From Wenyingzhuangia sp. 2_MG-2023 (GTDB lineage: Bacteria > Bacteroidota > Bacteroidia > Flavobacteriales > Flavobacteriaceae): 64,000 bases of DNA. Position 1 is the first letter of the stretch. Each line of letters starts with the position of its first letter. The notes beneath the pieces were generated by a model. The model was not told where the DNA came from, ran no database searches, and saw only the letters and a program-made list of their open reading frames with translations. Made by a program: the position numbers and the translations under genes. The stretch spans positions 682,001 to 746,000 of the forward strand of contig NZ_JAUOSB010000001.1 in NCBI RefSeq assembly GCF_030548295.1, read 5' to 3'. Of the stretch, positions 43,711 through 52,858 are shown piece by piece.

Positions 43711-44160
43711 TTAAAAATTAGTGATTCTTACTGCGTTTCCTTCTAAGATAGCGCTATACTGTCTTAATGAATAAGTTTGGCCGTTTACAGTTGCACTTGT
43801 GTTGTATTGTGTAAAGCTAATATCGTCATTGGCACAATTGTCACAACTCATTTTACCAGAAGTGTTTACACTCATAGATGCGGTACATTCCTCAGGGTCT
43901 ATATAAGGACAAGTTAAGTCAAATGCTAAAAAATAATTGTTACCTAGGTTAAAAACAATAATTCCGTTTGCATTGTAGCCTTGACCTGTAATAATTGTAT
44001 ATCCTCCAACTCCTGTATTAGATATAAAGGTTGGGTCAAAAGGGTTTGTAGTTGTGTTTACAGCTGTGTAAGGAACCAGTGTTTTTTGTTGATTAAATTC
44101 TTGCTTGTTACATGCCGTCAAAAGAATCAATAAAAAAAAGAAAATTATTTTTTGAAACAC
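43711..44160 (-). CDS. Rieske-like lipoprotein without Rieske ligands
   Basis: 149 residues with a lipoprotein signal (LLTAC, Cys17). The middle (NYFLAFDLTCPYIDPEEC, ~86-103) and end (TYSLRQYSAILEGNAVRITNF) resemble flavobacterial Rieske-fold lipoproteins. The CxH..CxxH iron ligands are missing. Instead it has four cysteines in the pattern C-x7-C and C-x2-C (SCDNC), which might form disulfides or another metal site. The function is unknown. Confidence 0.6.
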   Translation of the reverse strand: MFQKIIFFFLLILLTACNKQEFNQQKTLVPYTAVNTTTNPFDPTFISNTGVGGYTIITGQGYNANGIIVFNLGNNYFLAFDLTCPYIDPEECTASMSVNTSGKMSCDNCANDDISFTQYNTSATVNGQTYSLRQYSAILEGNAVRITNF

Positions 44161-44227
44161 AGTTAAGATAGATTGAAAAAATTATTATGTAAATATACAG
44201 CAATTTTTTGGCTTCCAAATAATTCTG

Positions 44228-44235
44228 TATATTTG
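44228..44235 (+). promoter_or_regulatory. -7 promoter box for greA
   Basis: TATATTTG matches TAnnTTTG. It lies 57 bases before the greA ATG and just upstream of the leader hairpin. Confidence 0.55.
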
Positions 44236-44241
44236 TGTGAG

Positions 44242-44271
44242 TCTCATTTCCAAATGGTAATGGGATTTTTT
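44242..44271 (+). promoter_or_regulatory. Terminator-like hairpin in the greA leader
   Basis: TCTCATTTCC (44242-44251) pairs with GGTAATGGGA (44256-44265), with one T-T mismatch and a U-G pair, around the loop AAAT. Six T's follow at once (44266-44271). It lies between the greA -7 box and the ATG, so it could stop transcription before greA. Confidence 0.55.
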
Positions 44272-44292
44272 ATGTTATAAAATTTAGAGAAG

Positions 44293-44766
44293 ATGAGTGA
44301 AGTATCGTACTATTCAGAAGAGGGATTTAAAAAGTTAAAAGAAGAGTTAGAATTTTTAGAGCAAGTGGAACGTCCTAGAGTTTCAAATGAAATTGCAGAA
44401 GCCAGAGATAAAGGAGATTTGAGTGAAAATGCAGAATACCATGCAGCTAAAGAAGAACAGTCTTTACTAGAATTAAAAATTGCGAAATTAAAGAATGTTG
44501 TCGCGGGAGCTCGTATTTTGGATGAGTCTCAAATGGACACGTCTAAAATATTGATTCATTCTAAAGTGACAATTAAAAATGTAGCGAATGGAATGGAGTT
44601 CAAATATACACTGGTGGCAGATTCTGAAACGGATATTCGTAATGGAAAATTGTCTGTAAACTCTCCTATTGGAAAAGGTTTGTTAGGGCATAAGTTGGGC
44701 GAAATAGCAGAAATTAAAGCTCCTAATGGAATTATGAAATTTGAAATTGTAGAAATTTCTAGATAG
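44293..44766 (+). CDS. greA: Transcription elongation factor GreA
   Basis: 157-residue Gre factor that rescues backtracked RNA polymerase by stimulating transcript cleavage. The N-terminal coiled coil includes ERPRVSNEIAEARDKGDLSENAEYHAAKEEQ (~26-55), and the loop acidic residues DLSENAEYH are conserved. The C-terminal FKBP-like domain has NGKLSVNSPIGKGLLGHKLGEIAEI (~117-142). The leader contains a hairpin followed by six T's. The HIT gene follows after 81 bases. Confidence 0.96.
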   Translation: MSEVSYYSEEGFKKLKEELEFLEQVERPRVSNEIAEARDKGDLSENAEYHAAKEEQSLLELKIAKLKNVVAGARILDESQMDTSKILIHSKVTIKNVANGMEFKYTLVADSETDIRNGKLSVNSPIGKGLLGHKLGEIAEIKAPNGIMKFEIVEISR

Positions 44767-44847
44767 ATTTTAGCTGTTTGAGCGGAGTTTTAAATTTAGT
44801 CAGTTTGTTTAAACACAGTTTGATAAATAATTCAATATTAAAAAGAC

Positions 44848-45234
44848 ATGAGTATTTTTACCAAAATTATAAACGGAGAAATTCCTTGTTATAAAGTAGC
44901 AGAGAACAAAGAATTTATTGCTTTTTTAGACATCAATCCTAATGCTGCTGGACATACCTTGGTGGTGCCTAAAAAAGAGGTTGATAAGTTGTTTGATTTG
45001 GATGATGATCTGTACATCAAGTTGTTTGAGTACTCTAAAAAAATTGCAATAGCTATAGAAAAAGCTATTGCTTGTGAGCGAGTAGGGCTGTCAGTTATTG
45101 GTTTGGAAGTGCCACATGTACACGTGCATTTGATTCCGTTAAACTCTATGGCAGATGCTACTTTTGGTAAAAAAGAGAAGCTAACTCCAGAAGAATTTAA
45201 AGCAATTGCAGAAAATATTTCGAGTTATTTGTAA
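44848..45234 (+). CDS. HIT-family nucleotide hydrolase/transferase
   Basis: 128-residue histidine-triad protein. The HVHVHLIP motif (~91-98) supplies the active-site histidines, and NPNAAGHTLVVPK (~31) is a second conserved block. Family members hydrolyse AMP-amidates or dinucleoside polyphosphates. It follows greA on the same strand and ends at a bidirectional terminator. Confidence 0.92.
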   Translation: MSIFTKIINGEIPCYKVAENKEFIAFLDINPNAAGHTLVVPKKEVDKLFDLDDDLYIKLFEYSKKIAIAIEKAIACERVGLSVIGLEVPHVHVHLIPLNSMADATFGKKEKLTPEEFKAIAENISSYL

Positions 45235-45250
45235 ACGAATTTTATAAGTA

Positions 45251-45289
45251 AAACAACAACTCCATCAAATTTTGATGGAGTTGTTGTTT
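45251..45289. terminator. Bidirectional terminator
   Basis: AAACAACAACTCCATCAAA (45251-45269) and TTTGATGGAGTTGTTGTTT (45271-45289) are perfectly complementary, with T's after the 3' arm and A's before the 5' arm. It lies between the converging HIT and histidine kinase genes. Confidence 0.92.
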
Positions 45290-45299
45290 TTTAGAAGAA

Positions 45300-46451
45300 T
45301 TACTTTTTTTTCGGAATGTTAATCTGAATAGTAGTACCTGTATTTTTTTGTGATTGTTTTACAAATATTTTTCCGTTGTGGTATTGAGTGATGATCCTTT
45401 TAGTTAAAGACAAACCAAGACCCCAGCCTCTTTCTTTGGTTGTAAATCCAGGTTCAAATATTTTTCTATGTAAGTTTTTAGGAATTCCTTTTCCTGTATC
45501 AGTAATCAAAATTTGAATATCAGTTGATGTTTCTTTTAGTGAAATGTCTATTACCCCTCTTCCTTGCATTGCATCTATGGCATTTTTAATCAAGTTTTCT
45601 AACACCCAACCAAACAAATCTTTGTTAAGTTTAACGAGAATTTCTTGTTGAGGTTGCGTATAATTGAAGAGGATGTTTTTAGAACTTCGGACTTTAAAAT
45701 AAGCAATTGTTTTTTCTATGAGTATAGAAGGATTAGAAATTGTACGCGTAGGTTGTGAGCCTATTTTAGAAAAACGATTGGCAATCACGCTCAAATGTTC
45801 TACATCTTTTTCAATTTCATCTACATAAGTTTGGTCAATAGCTTCTGTTCTTAAAATTGCTACCCAGCCCAATAATGATGACAAAGGAGTTCCTATTTGA
45901 TGAGCAGTCTCTTTAGCCAATCCACTCCAAAGCTTGTTTTTATCAGAAACAGATGAGGCGGTAAAAACAGTGTAGAGAATAATTAAGAAGATGATAAAAA
46001 TAAAAATCAAGGCCAATGGATAAAATCGAAGTCTTTCTAAAATTTCTGAATTGGAATAATAGATGTATTGATTTTTATTTTCGGAAATGTTGATTTCTAT
46101 AGGCGTGTGAAGTCTTTTCATCTCCTTTAATTTTTTGGAGAGTACTTTTTCTTGATTGCTTTTTTTGTAGGTAATATTCTGATCTAACAAAATTTCTCCC
46201 TCTCCATTGGTTACAATCATTGGAATGGTTTTGTTGTTCTCAATTATTTTTACCAATAAACTAATGTCATCTTCAGTCTTGGCTTTGTTAAACTGAAAAT
46301 AAGCATCTGCTAAAATTTCCATTTTAATTTCTTCCTGCTGTTTGAAACTTTCAAAAAATTGATAGGTGTTCCATAAAATGGCACTAACAATTCCGATGGC
46401 AATTACCAGCAACATTTTTTTTGATTTGATCAAACGGAAAAATACATTCAT
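45300..46451 (-). CDS. Sensor histidine kinase, orphan
   Basis: 383 residues with two membrane helices (~11-30 and ~145-165) around a ~110-residue periplasmic region. The H-box is AKETAHQIGTPLSSLLGW (His near 184). The ATPase domain has NLIKNAIDAM, DTGKGIP and GWGLGLSLTKRI. The phosphoacceptor motif (HQIGTPLS) is the flavobacterial variant. The ATG at 46451 is preferred because it follows the methyltransferase stop by seven bases. No response regulator is nearby, so its partner and signal are unknown. It is the last gene of the mutS group. Confidence 0.88.
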   Translation of the reverse strand: MNVFFRLIKSKKMLLVIAIGIVSAILWNTYQFFESFKQQEEIKMEILADAYFQFNKAKTEDDISLLVKIIENNKTIPMIVTNGEGEILLDQNITYKKSNQEKVLSKKLKEMKRLHTPIEINISENKNQYIYYSNSEILERLRFYPLALIFIFIIFLIILYTVFTASSVSDKNKLWSGLAKETAHQIGTPLSSLLGWVAILRTEAIDQTYVDEIEKDVEHLSVIANRFSKIGSQPTRTISNPSILIEKTIAYFKVRSSKNILFNYTQPQQEILVKLNKDLFGWVLENLIKNAIDAMQGRGVIDISLKETSTDIQILITDTGKGIPKNLHRKIFEPGFTTKERGWGLGLSLTKRIITQYHNGKIFVKQSQKNTGTTIQINIPKKK

Positions 46452-46458
46452 AAAAGAA

Positions 46459-46920
46459 CTATAGATTGATAGGCGTTTTTGAACCTCTGTCGTACATAAC
46501 AATGCTGCCGGCTACAGCTACATTTATACTTAGAGTTGTGTTAAATTTAACTAAAAAATGTGATTTTTCAATAGCATCTTTAGACAAACCGTGGTCTTCT
46601 GCTCCTAGTAAGTACACGCATCTTTTAGGGTGTTTAAAAGTTTCTAGAGAAACCGCTTTCTCGTCCAATTCTACACCTACCAAAACAGCACTTTTGGGCA
46701 AATGTTTGTAAAATTCTTCAAAAGTATCGTAATGGTAATAAGGCATTGCACCTACTGCTTTGTGTGTGTCGCAGGCTTGTTTTGCATATCTATTACCAAT
46801 GGTGTAAATGAAACTAGCCCCCATGTTTTGGGCGGATCTCCATAAAACACCTAGGTTTTCGGGTGTTTTTCCATTGTAGATTCCAATACCAAAATAACCT
46901 TGCTCTAAATTGTTAATCAT
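46459..46920 (-). CDS. SPOUT-family RNA methyltransferase
   Basis: 153-residue SpoU/TrmH-type methyltransferase, probably acting on tRNA or rRNA. The three motifs are visible: NLGVLWRSAQNMG (~22-34), LLGAEDHGLS (~104) and LSINVAVAGSIVMYDR (~130), which form the SAM-binding knot. The target nucleotide is unknown. Its start overlaps the end of the TRIC gene by eight bases. The kinase gene begins seven bases after its stop. Confidence 0.85.
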   Translation of the reverse strand: MINNLEQGYFGIGIYNGKTPENLGVLWRSAQNMGASFIYTIGNRYAKQACDTHKAVGAMPYYHYDTFEEFYKHLPKSAVLVGVELDEKAVSLETFKHPKRCVYLLGAEDHGLSKDAIEKSHFLVKFNTTLSINVAVAGSIVMYDRGSKTPINL

Positions 46921-47536
46921 GTTTAAATTTGTCTTTGTAAATAGAGGGTAATGATACGTTAAAGTATACAGCTCCTAAGCGTATTAAAATAATAAAAAAG
47001 ATGGGGATGATTTGTAAATAAGGATTTGGAATTTTACAGTTCATTAAAATGATATATAGCAATCCTCCTAAAATACTTGCAGTTGCATAAATTTCTTTTT
47101 TAAACACTACGGGTATTTTGTTAACAACGACATCTCTTAAAACACCTCCAAAAACACCTGTTACCGTTCCTAATATGATACAAATTAGATAATCTAAGTT
47201 GTTTTCTAAGCCAATTTGTACTCCTGTAATGGTAAATAAGCCAAGTCCTAAAGCATCGTAAAAAAACATAGGTTTGTCAAAAAAGTTCAAGTTGCTTTTA
47301 AAAATCATGGCAACAATGCTTCCTAAAAACACAGCATAAAGAATAGAGGTGTTGTATAACCAAAAAATTTCCCTATCAATTAAAATATCTCTTAGCGTTC
47401 CTCCTCCAACAGCAGTGATGAAGGAAACAATTAAAACTCCAAAAGGATCTAGTTTTCGTTTCATAGCAATTAAAGCTCCAGAAACTGCAAAAACAAAAGA
47501 ACCAGAAATGTTGATGTATTCTATAATGGTGATCAT
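46913..47536 (-). CDS. TRIC-type cation channel family protein (UPF0126)
   Basis: 207 residues with seven hydrophobic segments. The two repeat motifs are visible: FAVSGALIAMKRKLDPFGVLIVSFITAVGGGTLRDIL (~16-52) and the second GTVTGVFGGVLRDVV (~120). These are characteristic of the YadS/TRIC family of potassium-type channels. The gene starts two bases after the mutS stop and overlaps the methyltransferase, so it is inside the mutS transcript. Confidence 0.9.
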   Translation of the reverse strand: MITIIEYINISGSFVFAVSGALIAMKRKLDPFGVLIVSFITAVGGGTLRDILIDREIFWLYNTSILYAVFLGSIVAMIFKSNLNFFDKPMFFYDALGLGLFTITGVQIGLENNLDYLICIILGTVTGVFGGVLRDVVVNKIPVVFKKEIYATASILGGLLYIILMNCKIPNPYLQIIPIFFIILIRLGAVYFNVSLPSIYKDKFKHD

Positions 47537-47538
47537 GT

Positions 47539-50151
47539 TTATTTTCCTATTAACATTCTTTTGATTTCGTTCAATTTCATCAAAGCTTCTACGGGAGTCA
47601 AATTATTAATGTCCGTAGCTAAAATTTCATCTTTTATGTTTTCTAACAAAGGATCGTCTAGTTGGAAAAAACTCAACTGAAAATCATCTTCTTGTGTAGC
47701 GTTTTCAATTTTTGCTTTGTTGTTTTCCAGTCCGTGACTGTTTTCCAATTGCTTTAGCATTTTATTGGCTCTGTGAATTACAGCTTGGGGCATTCCTGCC
47801 AATTTTGCTACGTGTATTCCAAAACTATGCTCGCTGCCACCAGTTGTTAATTTACGTAAGAAAATCACTTTGTCTTTTAATTCTTTTACCGATACATTAA
47901 AGTTTTTAATTCTAGAAAACGTACCAGACATGTCATTCAATTCATGATAATGTGTGGCGAATAAGGTTTTTGCCTGACTTGGATGTTCATGTAAATATTC
48001 TGCAATGGCCCAAGCAATAGAAATTCCGTCATAAGTACTAGTTCCACGTCCAATTTCATCCAATAAAATCAAACTGCGTTCGGATACGTTGTTTAGAATG
48101 CTGGCTGTTTCGTTCATTTCTACCATAAAAGTAGATTCTCCCATAGAAATATTATCACTGGCTCCAACTCGGGTAAAAATTTTGTCAACCACTCCAATTC
48201 TGGCTTGTTCTGCGGGTACGTAACTTCCCATTTGAGCTAATAAAACAATCAATGCTGTTTGTCTTAAAATAGCCGATTTACCAGACATGTTGGGTCCGGT
48301 AATCATAATAATTTGTTGTTGATTTCTGTTAAGAACAATGTCGTTAGCAATATATTCTTCGCCAAAGGCTAATTGTTTTTCAATTACAGGATGACGACCG
48401 TTTTTAATTTCAATTTCGGTAGTTTCATCAATAATAGGTCTAGTGTAGCAGTTGCTCATGGCCAAAGTGGCAAAACCACACAAACAGTCAAGTTGTGCAA
48501 TTAAATTTGCGTTTAGTTGAATGGGTTGAATATAATCCATTAAAAAACCAATCAGCTGAGCAAATAACTGTTGCTCTAAAAGGCCTATTTTTTCTTCGGC
48601 ACCTAAAATTTTAGTTTCGTATTCTTTTAACTCTTCAGTAATGTATCGTTCGGCATTTACCAAAGTTTGTTTGCGAATCCAATCCTCAGGAACTTTGTCT
48701 TTGTGTGTGTTTCTAACCTCAATATAATAACCAAATACGTTGTTAAAGGCTATTTTTAAGGTGGTAATTCCTGTTCTTGCAATTTCTCTTTGCAACAAAT
48801 TATCTAAATATTCTTTTCCTGAATTGGAGATGTTTCTCAATTCATCCAATTCTTTAGAAACACCACTTGCAATTGCATTTCCTTTGTTGATGCTTACGGG
48901 AGCATCGTTTACCAGTGTGGTGGCAATTTTTTCTCGTAACAACGTACAATCTTGCAATTGTTCTCCAATGGTTTTTAAGGTGATGTTGTCACTTGCTTCT
49001 GCTGCAGTTTTTATGGGGATAATAGCATCCAAAGATTGTTTTAGATACACGACTTCTCTTGGATTGATTTTTTGAGTGGCTACTTTAGAAATCAAACGTT
49101 CTATATCGCTTATTTGTTTGATTTGATATTCCGTGGTTTTGTAAAAATCATCATGATTCATAAAGTAATTCACTACTTCATGTCTCTTGGTAATTTGAGT
49201 ACCTTCTTTTAAAGGCAAAGCCAACCAACGTTTTAACAAACGACTTCCCATAGGAGAATTGGTTTGATCAATAATGCTTAGCAACGTTACTGCATTTTCG
49301 TTTGTAGAATGGTACAATTCCAAATTACGAACGGTAAACCTATCCATCCAAACATATTCGTTTTCATGAATACGTTGGATACTTGTGATGTGTTTTAGTT
49401 GGTTGTGTTGCGTTTCTGATAAATAATACAAAATGGCTCCAGAAGAAATAATTCCTTCGGATAAGTTTTCTACACCATAACCTTTTAGAGAATTGACCTT
49501 AAAATGATTTAGCAAACTTTCTGTGGTAAATTCAATTTGAAAAACCCAATCGTCTAAATAAAAAGTATGGAATCGTTCTCCAAATGTCTCGTTGAACAAG
49601 ACTTTGTTTTTTTTCTCGACTAAAATTTCGCTTGGCAAAAAGTTTTGCAACAATTTGTCTATGTAATTTTCATCTCCCTGAGCAACCAAAAATTCCCCAG
49701 TAGAAATGTCTAAAAATGAAACCCCTAAATTCTTTTTGCCAAAATGGATTGCCGCTAAAAAGTTGTTGTTTTTAGATTGTAAAACTTCGTCATTCAATGC
49801 AACTCCAGGAGTTACCAATTCAGTAACACCACGTTTTACAATGGTTTTGGTCATTTTAGGATCTTCTAACTGATCACAAATAGCCACACGCAAACCTGAC
49901 TTTACTAATTTGGGCAAATAGGTGTTTAGAGAATGATGTGGAAATCCTGCCAGAGCAGTTTCAGAATCGCTACCAGCACCACGTTTGGTAAGTGTAATGT
50001 TTAAAACCTGAGCAGCTTTTACGGCATCAGATCCAAAAGTTTCGTAAAAATCACCTACTCTAAATAGCAACATTGCATCAGGATATTTGGTCTTGATGCC
50101 GTTGTATTGTTTCATTAAAGGAGTTTCTTTTTTTGCTTTGGTTTTGGACAC
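47539..50151 (-). CDS. mutS: DNA mismatch repair protein MutS
   Basis: 870-residue mismatch-recognition ATPase. The intercalating Phe-x-Glu motif is GDFYETFG (Phe35, Glu37). The Walker A motif is [13 protein letters not shown] (~616), and [18 protein letters not shown] (~695) is the Walker B/signature region. The domains between are the usual connector, core and clamp. The C-terminus includes a helix-turn-helix tail (~790-870). It is first in a group with the TRIC, methyltransferase and kinase genes, all on the minus strand with short or overlapping junctions. Confidence 0.97.
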   Translation of the reverse strand: MSKTKAKKETPLMKQYNGIKTKYPDAMLLFRVGDFYETFGSDAVKAAQVLNITLTKRGAGSDSETALAGFPHHSLNTYLPKLVKSGLRVAICDQLEDPKMTKTIVKRGVTELVTPGVALNDEVLQSKNNNFLAAIHFGKKNLGVSFLDISTGEFLVAQGDENYIDKLLQNFLPSEILVEKKNKVLFNETFGERFHTFYLDDWVFQIEFTTESLLNHFKVNSLKGYGVENLSEGIISSGAILYYLSETQHNQLKHITSIQRIHENEYVWMDRFTVRNLELYHSTNENAVTLLSIIDQTNSPMGSRLLKRWLALPLKEGTQITKRHEVVNYFMNHDDFYKTTEYQIKQISDIERLISKVATQKINPREVVYLKQSLDAIIPIKTAAEASDNITLKTIGEQLQDCTLLREKIATTLVNDAPVSINKGNAIASGVSKELDELRNISNSGKEYLDNLLQREIARTGITTLKIAFNNVFGYYIEVRNTHKDKVPEDWIRKQTLVNAERYITEELKEYETKILGAEEKIGLLEQQLFAQLIGFLMDYIQPIQLNANLIAQLDCLCGFATLAMSNCYTRPIIDETTEIEIKNGRHPVIEKQLAFGEEYIANDIVLNRNQQQIIMITGPNMSGKSAILRQTALIVLLAQMGSYVPAEQARIGVVDKIFTRVGASDNISMGESTFMVEMNETASILNNVSERSLILLDEIGRGTSTYDGISIAWAIAEYLHEHPSQAKTLFATHYHELNDMSGTFSRIKNFNVSVKELKDKVIFLRKLTTGGSEHSFGIHVAKLAGMPQAVIHRANKMLKQLENSHGLENNKAKIENATQEDDFQLSFFQLDDPLLENIKDEILATDINNLTPVEALMKLNEIKRMLIGK

Positions 50152-50270
50152 AGGATTTGTTTTTGGGTTTCTTAGCGAAAATAATTTTTTTTAAAGGGAT
50201 GGATGAAAAATCACCCAAAAAGTTATCAAGGTTCTATTGACAATTTTCTTGTGTTGTTATAGAAATACCC

Positions 50271-50278
50271 TAATTTTG
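50271..50278 (+). promoter_or_regulatory. -7 promoter box for a SPOUT methyltransferase gene
   Basis: TAATTTTG matches TAnnTTTG, and a TTG lies about 19 bases upstream, as expected for the -33 element. It is 15 bases before the ATG at 50294. Confidence 0.55.
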
Positions 50279-50293
50279 GCAATTCTTAAAGGA

Positions 50294-50830
50294 ATGAAGA
50301 TGCGCAAATTAAAAAATACAGAATTGAATCGATTGGATGTTGAAACATTTAAGTTGACAGAAAAAACACCGTTGATTGTTATTCTAGATAATATTAGAAG
50401 TTTGAACAATATTGGATCTGTTTTTAGAACTAGTGATGCTTTTGCTATTGAGAAAATTTATTTGTGCGGAATTACAGCCGTTCCACCCAACAAAGAAATT
50501 CACAAAACAGCTTTGGGAGCTACCGAATCTGTAGATTGGGAATACGTGGAAGATACGTTAACTTTAGTAGAGAAGTTAAAATCTGAAGGAATTGTAACCG
50601 CAGCTATAGAACAAGCAGAGAAAAGTGTAAAGCTTCAGAACTTTAATGTGAAATCTGTAGAAAAGTATGCTATTGTAATGGGGAATGAGGTGAAAGGTGT
50701 TCAGCAGGAAGTAGTGGATGCTTGTGATTATTGTATAGAAATTCCACAGTTTGGAACCAAACATTCTTTAAATATTTCGGTAACCACAGGAATTGTACTT
50801 TGGGATTTGTTTAAACAATTCCGTTATTAA
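50294..50830 (+). CDS. TrmH/SpoU-family RNA methyltransferase
   Basis: 178-residue SPOUT methyltransferase. Motif 1 is ILDNIRSLNNIGSVFRTSDAF (~30-50), motif 2 VMGNEVKGV (~128), motif 3 HSLNISVTTGIVLWDLF (~158-174). It probably 2'-O-methylates tRNA or rRNA. The start is the ATG at 50294 or the next at 50300 (MRKLKN), either fitting the -7 box at 50271; the frame is open to 50237 but that would overlap the promoter. It is divergent from mutS across about 140 bases. Confidence 0.85.
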   Translation: MKMRKLKNTELNRLDVETFKLTEKTPLIVILDNIRSLNNIGSVFRTSDAFAIEKIYLCGITAVPPNKEIHKTALGATESVDWEYVEDTLTLVEKLKSEGIVTAAIEQAEKSVKLQNFNVKSVEKYAIVMGNEVKGVQQEVVDACDYCIEIPQFGTKHSLNISVTTGIVLWDLFKQFRY

Positions 50831-50890
50831 TCAATACTAAATTTTCTCCAATCTTTCTAGTTCTGGTTTGTAACATTTTTTTTCATAAGG

Positions 50891-52279
50891 TTAAAATTTA
50901 AAGTTGATACCAGAAGAAATACCAAAAAGGTAAGGAGTATTGCTGCTTTTGCTAAAGGTTTGCGTTTGGAGTTTAAAAGTTGGGTTTACGTTTAGAAACC
51001 ATTTTTCCGAAAAATGATATTCTATGTCTGTACCAATATTCAAACTAAAATTGATACTGTTCAAATTGGTGGCTTCTCCTTCAGAATATGAAAATCCATT
51101 GCTTTCTATTTCTAGATTATTCTCTGTTAAAAATAGTGTGCTAAAACCTCCAACTACATAAAAAGAAAGTTGATTGGTTTGGTACAATCCATAATTTGCT
51201 TCCATAGGAATTTCTATATAACCAAAACGTTGTTCTAATTCGTTGTTTTGAGTGCTTGATTTTGCCAATTCATCATTTAGAGTCACAATTTGAGATGTTA
51301 ATGAATTTGCATTTTGATCAAATGATGAATCGCTACTTTCAATAAGTTTAGGAGATGAGTTTTGAAAACTAGAAATTTTAATAACACCTGAAAGTGCATT
51401 GTTGTTGGTTGTTTGTAGCATGGTAATTCTATGTATTCCAGTTTTTATTTTTATCTTTTTTGAAACTTGATAAGCTACATTAAATCCATAGGCAGTGGTT
51501 CTTTGTCCTGTTTTTTCGGCATCGTCTAAGCGTGGATCTACAGTGGATTTGTCGGAAAAAGAACCATATACGTATTGAGAAATCATTGGGGCAATACTCC
51601 AAAAATTTCTAAAAGAATCTTTTTGGTCATGCTGTTCTTCTAGAGGATTTTTAGCCAACAATTCCTTTTCTAAGTTTTTTTTCTGAGTACCAAGAACAGT
51701 GTCTGTAATTGAAGGTTTGCTAATTGCTGTTATTAGTTTCTTGTCTTTGATGCTGGAAACAGGTGTATGTTTTTCATTCGTTCCAACCACTGTAAATTCT
51801 GTTTTTTTTGTTTGGGTTTTAGAGTTGTAAATGCTTGCTAAAGTAGGTTGTGTTTGTTGCTGTTTTACTTCTTTCTTTTTAGGAGAAAATGTCTGTTTCT
51901 TTTCAGATGTAGCAACAACTGTGTTTTTTACAATTGTTTTTTTGTTTGTAGGTGTTTTGTTGTTGTTCTCTTGATTTGTTTCTGAGGTATTTTTGTTGTT
52001 AACAGTATTTGTAGAATCTTGCTTTTTAGAAGATTGCTCTGTAGTTTCTTTTTTAGAAGCTATCAATTCTTTGGGATGAGGTTGATAAAGGAACAATCCC
52101 AGTAAAAACAATGCAGCAACAGTAGCTCCAGAAAAACACCAATAAATAACTTTTCTTTTGGATTTTTTTTGAGTGATTAAAGAATTTTCAATTTTATTCC
52201 ACACAGCAGGATTGGGATTCATTTCTAAATCCTTTAATTTTTCTCGATACAATTTTTCTAAATTTTTAGAACTCATCAT
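50891..52279 (-). CDS. Anti-sigma-like protein spanning both membranes, with beta-barrel end
   Basis: 462 residues. The N-terminal ~43 residues are cytoplasmic and include NPNPAVWNKIE (21-31), a pattern seen in flavobacterial anti-sigma-like proteins. A membrane helix follows (~44-65). A 150-residue low-complexity stretch rich in Lys, Gln, Thr and Asn (~70-215) could cross the periplasm. The C-terminal ~240 residues are aromatic beta strands ending GINFKF, as in outer-membrane barrels. The gene overlaps the sigma gene by 14 bases. The layout resembles the dual-membrane-spanning anti-sigma factors reported in Bacteroides, as I recall. Confidence 0.7.
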   Translation of the reverse strand: MMSSKNLEKLYREKLKDLEMNPNPAVWNKIENSLITQKKSKRKVIYWCFSGATVAALFLLGLFLYQPHPKELIASKKETTEQSSKKQDSTNTVNNKNTSETNQENNNKTPTNKKTIVKNTVVATSEKKQTFSPKKKEVKQQQTQPTLASIYNSKTQTKKTEFTVVGTNEKHTPVSSIKDKKLITAISKPSITDTVLGTQKKNLEKELLAKNPLEEQHDQKDSFRNFWSIAPMISQYVYGSFSDKSTVDPRLDDAEKTGQRTTAYGFNVAYQVSKKIKIKTGIHRITMLQTTNNNALSGVIKISSFQNSSPKLIESSDSSFDQNANSLTSQIVTLNDELAKSSTQNNELEQRFGYIEIPMEANYGLYQTNQLSFYVVGGFSTLFLTENNLEIESNGFSYSEGEATNLNSINFSLNIGTDIEYHFSEKWFLNVNPTFKLQTQTFSKSSNTPYLFGISSGINFKF

Positions 52280-52820
52280 AAAAAGTGTTTAAGTTTTGCT
52301 GTTGGCTTTGAGTCAATTCTTTTTTTAACAAAACCTTTGCTCTAGACAGGTTTGATTTTGAAGTTCCTTCTGAGATTTCCAACATATTTCCTATTTCTTT
52401 GTGAGAATAGCCGTCTAAAATATACAGGTTGAAAACCAGCCTATATCTATTGGGTAAATTCTGTATGCCGTTTAACAATGTTTCTAGTTTAATGGTTTCA
52501 TCATCAATGTCTAAGGTGTCTACTTCTTCAATAGATTCTTCGTTGATCAATGGGAAAACTTTGTCTTTTCTGTATTTTTCTAAGGCGGTATTGATCATAA
52601 TTCGTTTCATCCATCCTTCAAAAGAACCTTGATGTTTGAATTGGTTTATTTTTTTAAATATGGTTAAAAACCCATCGTGTAAATTGTCTTCGGCTTCTTG
52701 TGTGTTTTTAGAATATTTGTAACAAATTGCATAAAGTTTAGGTGCGTACAATTCGTACAAAGTTGCTTGAGCTTTGGAATTGTTCTTTTGGCATTTCTTT
52801 ATGATTTCGTTGATATTCAT
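52266..52820 (-). CDS. ECF-type RNA polymerase sigma factor
   Basis: 184-residue extracytoplasmic-function sigma factor. Region 2 is visible as YKYSKNTQEAEDNLHDGFLTIFKKINQFKHQGSFEGWMKRIMIN (~34-77), and region 4 as LPNRYRLVFNLYILDGYSHKEIGNMLEISEGTSKSNLSRAK (~117-157). It directs polymerase to stress- or envelope-type promoters that I cannot identify here. The stop overlaps the anti-sigma-like gene by 14 bases, so the two are made together. A lipoprotein gene lies 38 bases upstream and may be part of the same operon. Confidence 0.9.
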   Translation of the reverse strand: MNINEIIKKCQKNNSKAQATLYELYAPKLYAICYKYSKNTQEAEDNLHDGFLTIFKKINQFKHQGSFEGWMKRIMINTALEKYRKDKVFPLINEESIEEVDTLDIDDETIKLETLLNGIQNLPNRYRLVFNLYILDGYSHKEIGNMLEISEGTSKSNLSRAKVLLKKELTQSQQQNLNTFYDEF

Positions 52821-52858
52821 ACCAAGTCAGACAGGTTTTTAAATCTATAAATTTAGAT

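Noticed and set aside
48740-49075. Plus-strand 111-codon frame inside mutS
   Set aside because: It lies wholly within mutS in an opposite frame; its hydrophobic residues come from codon complementarity.
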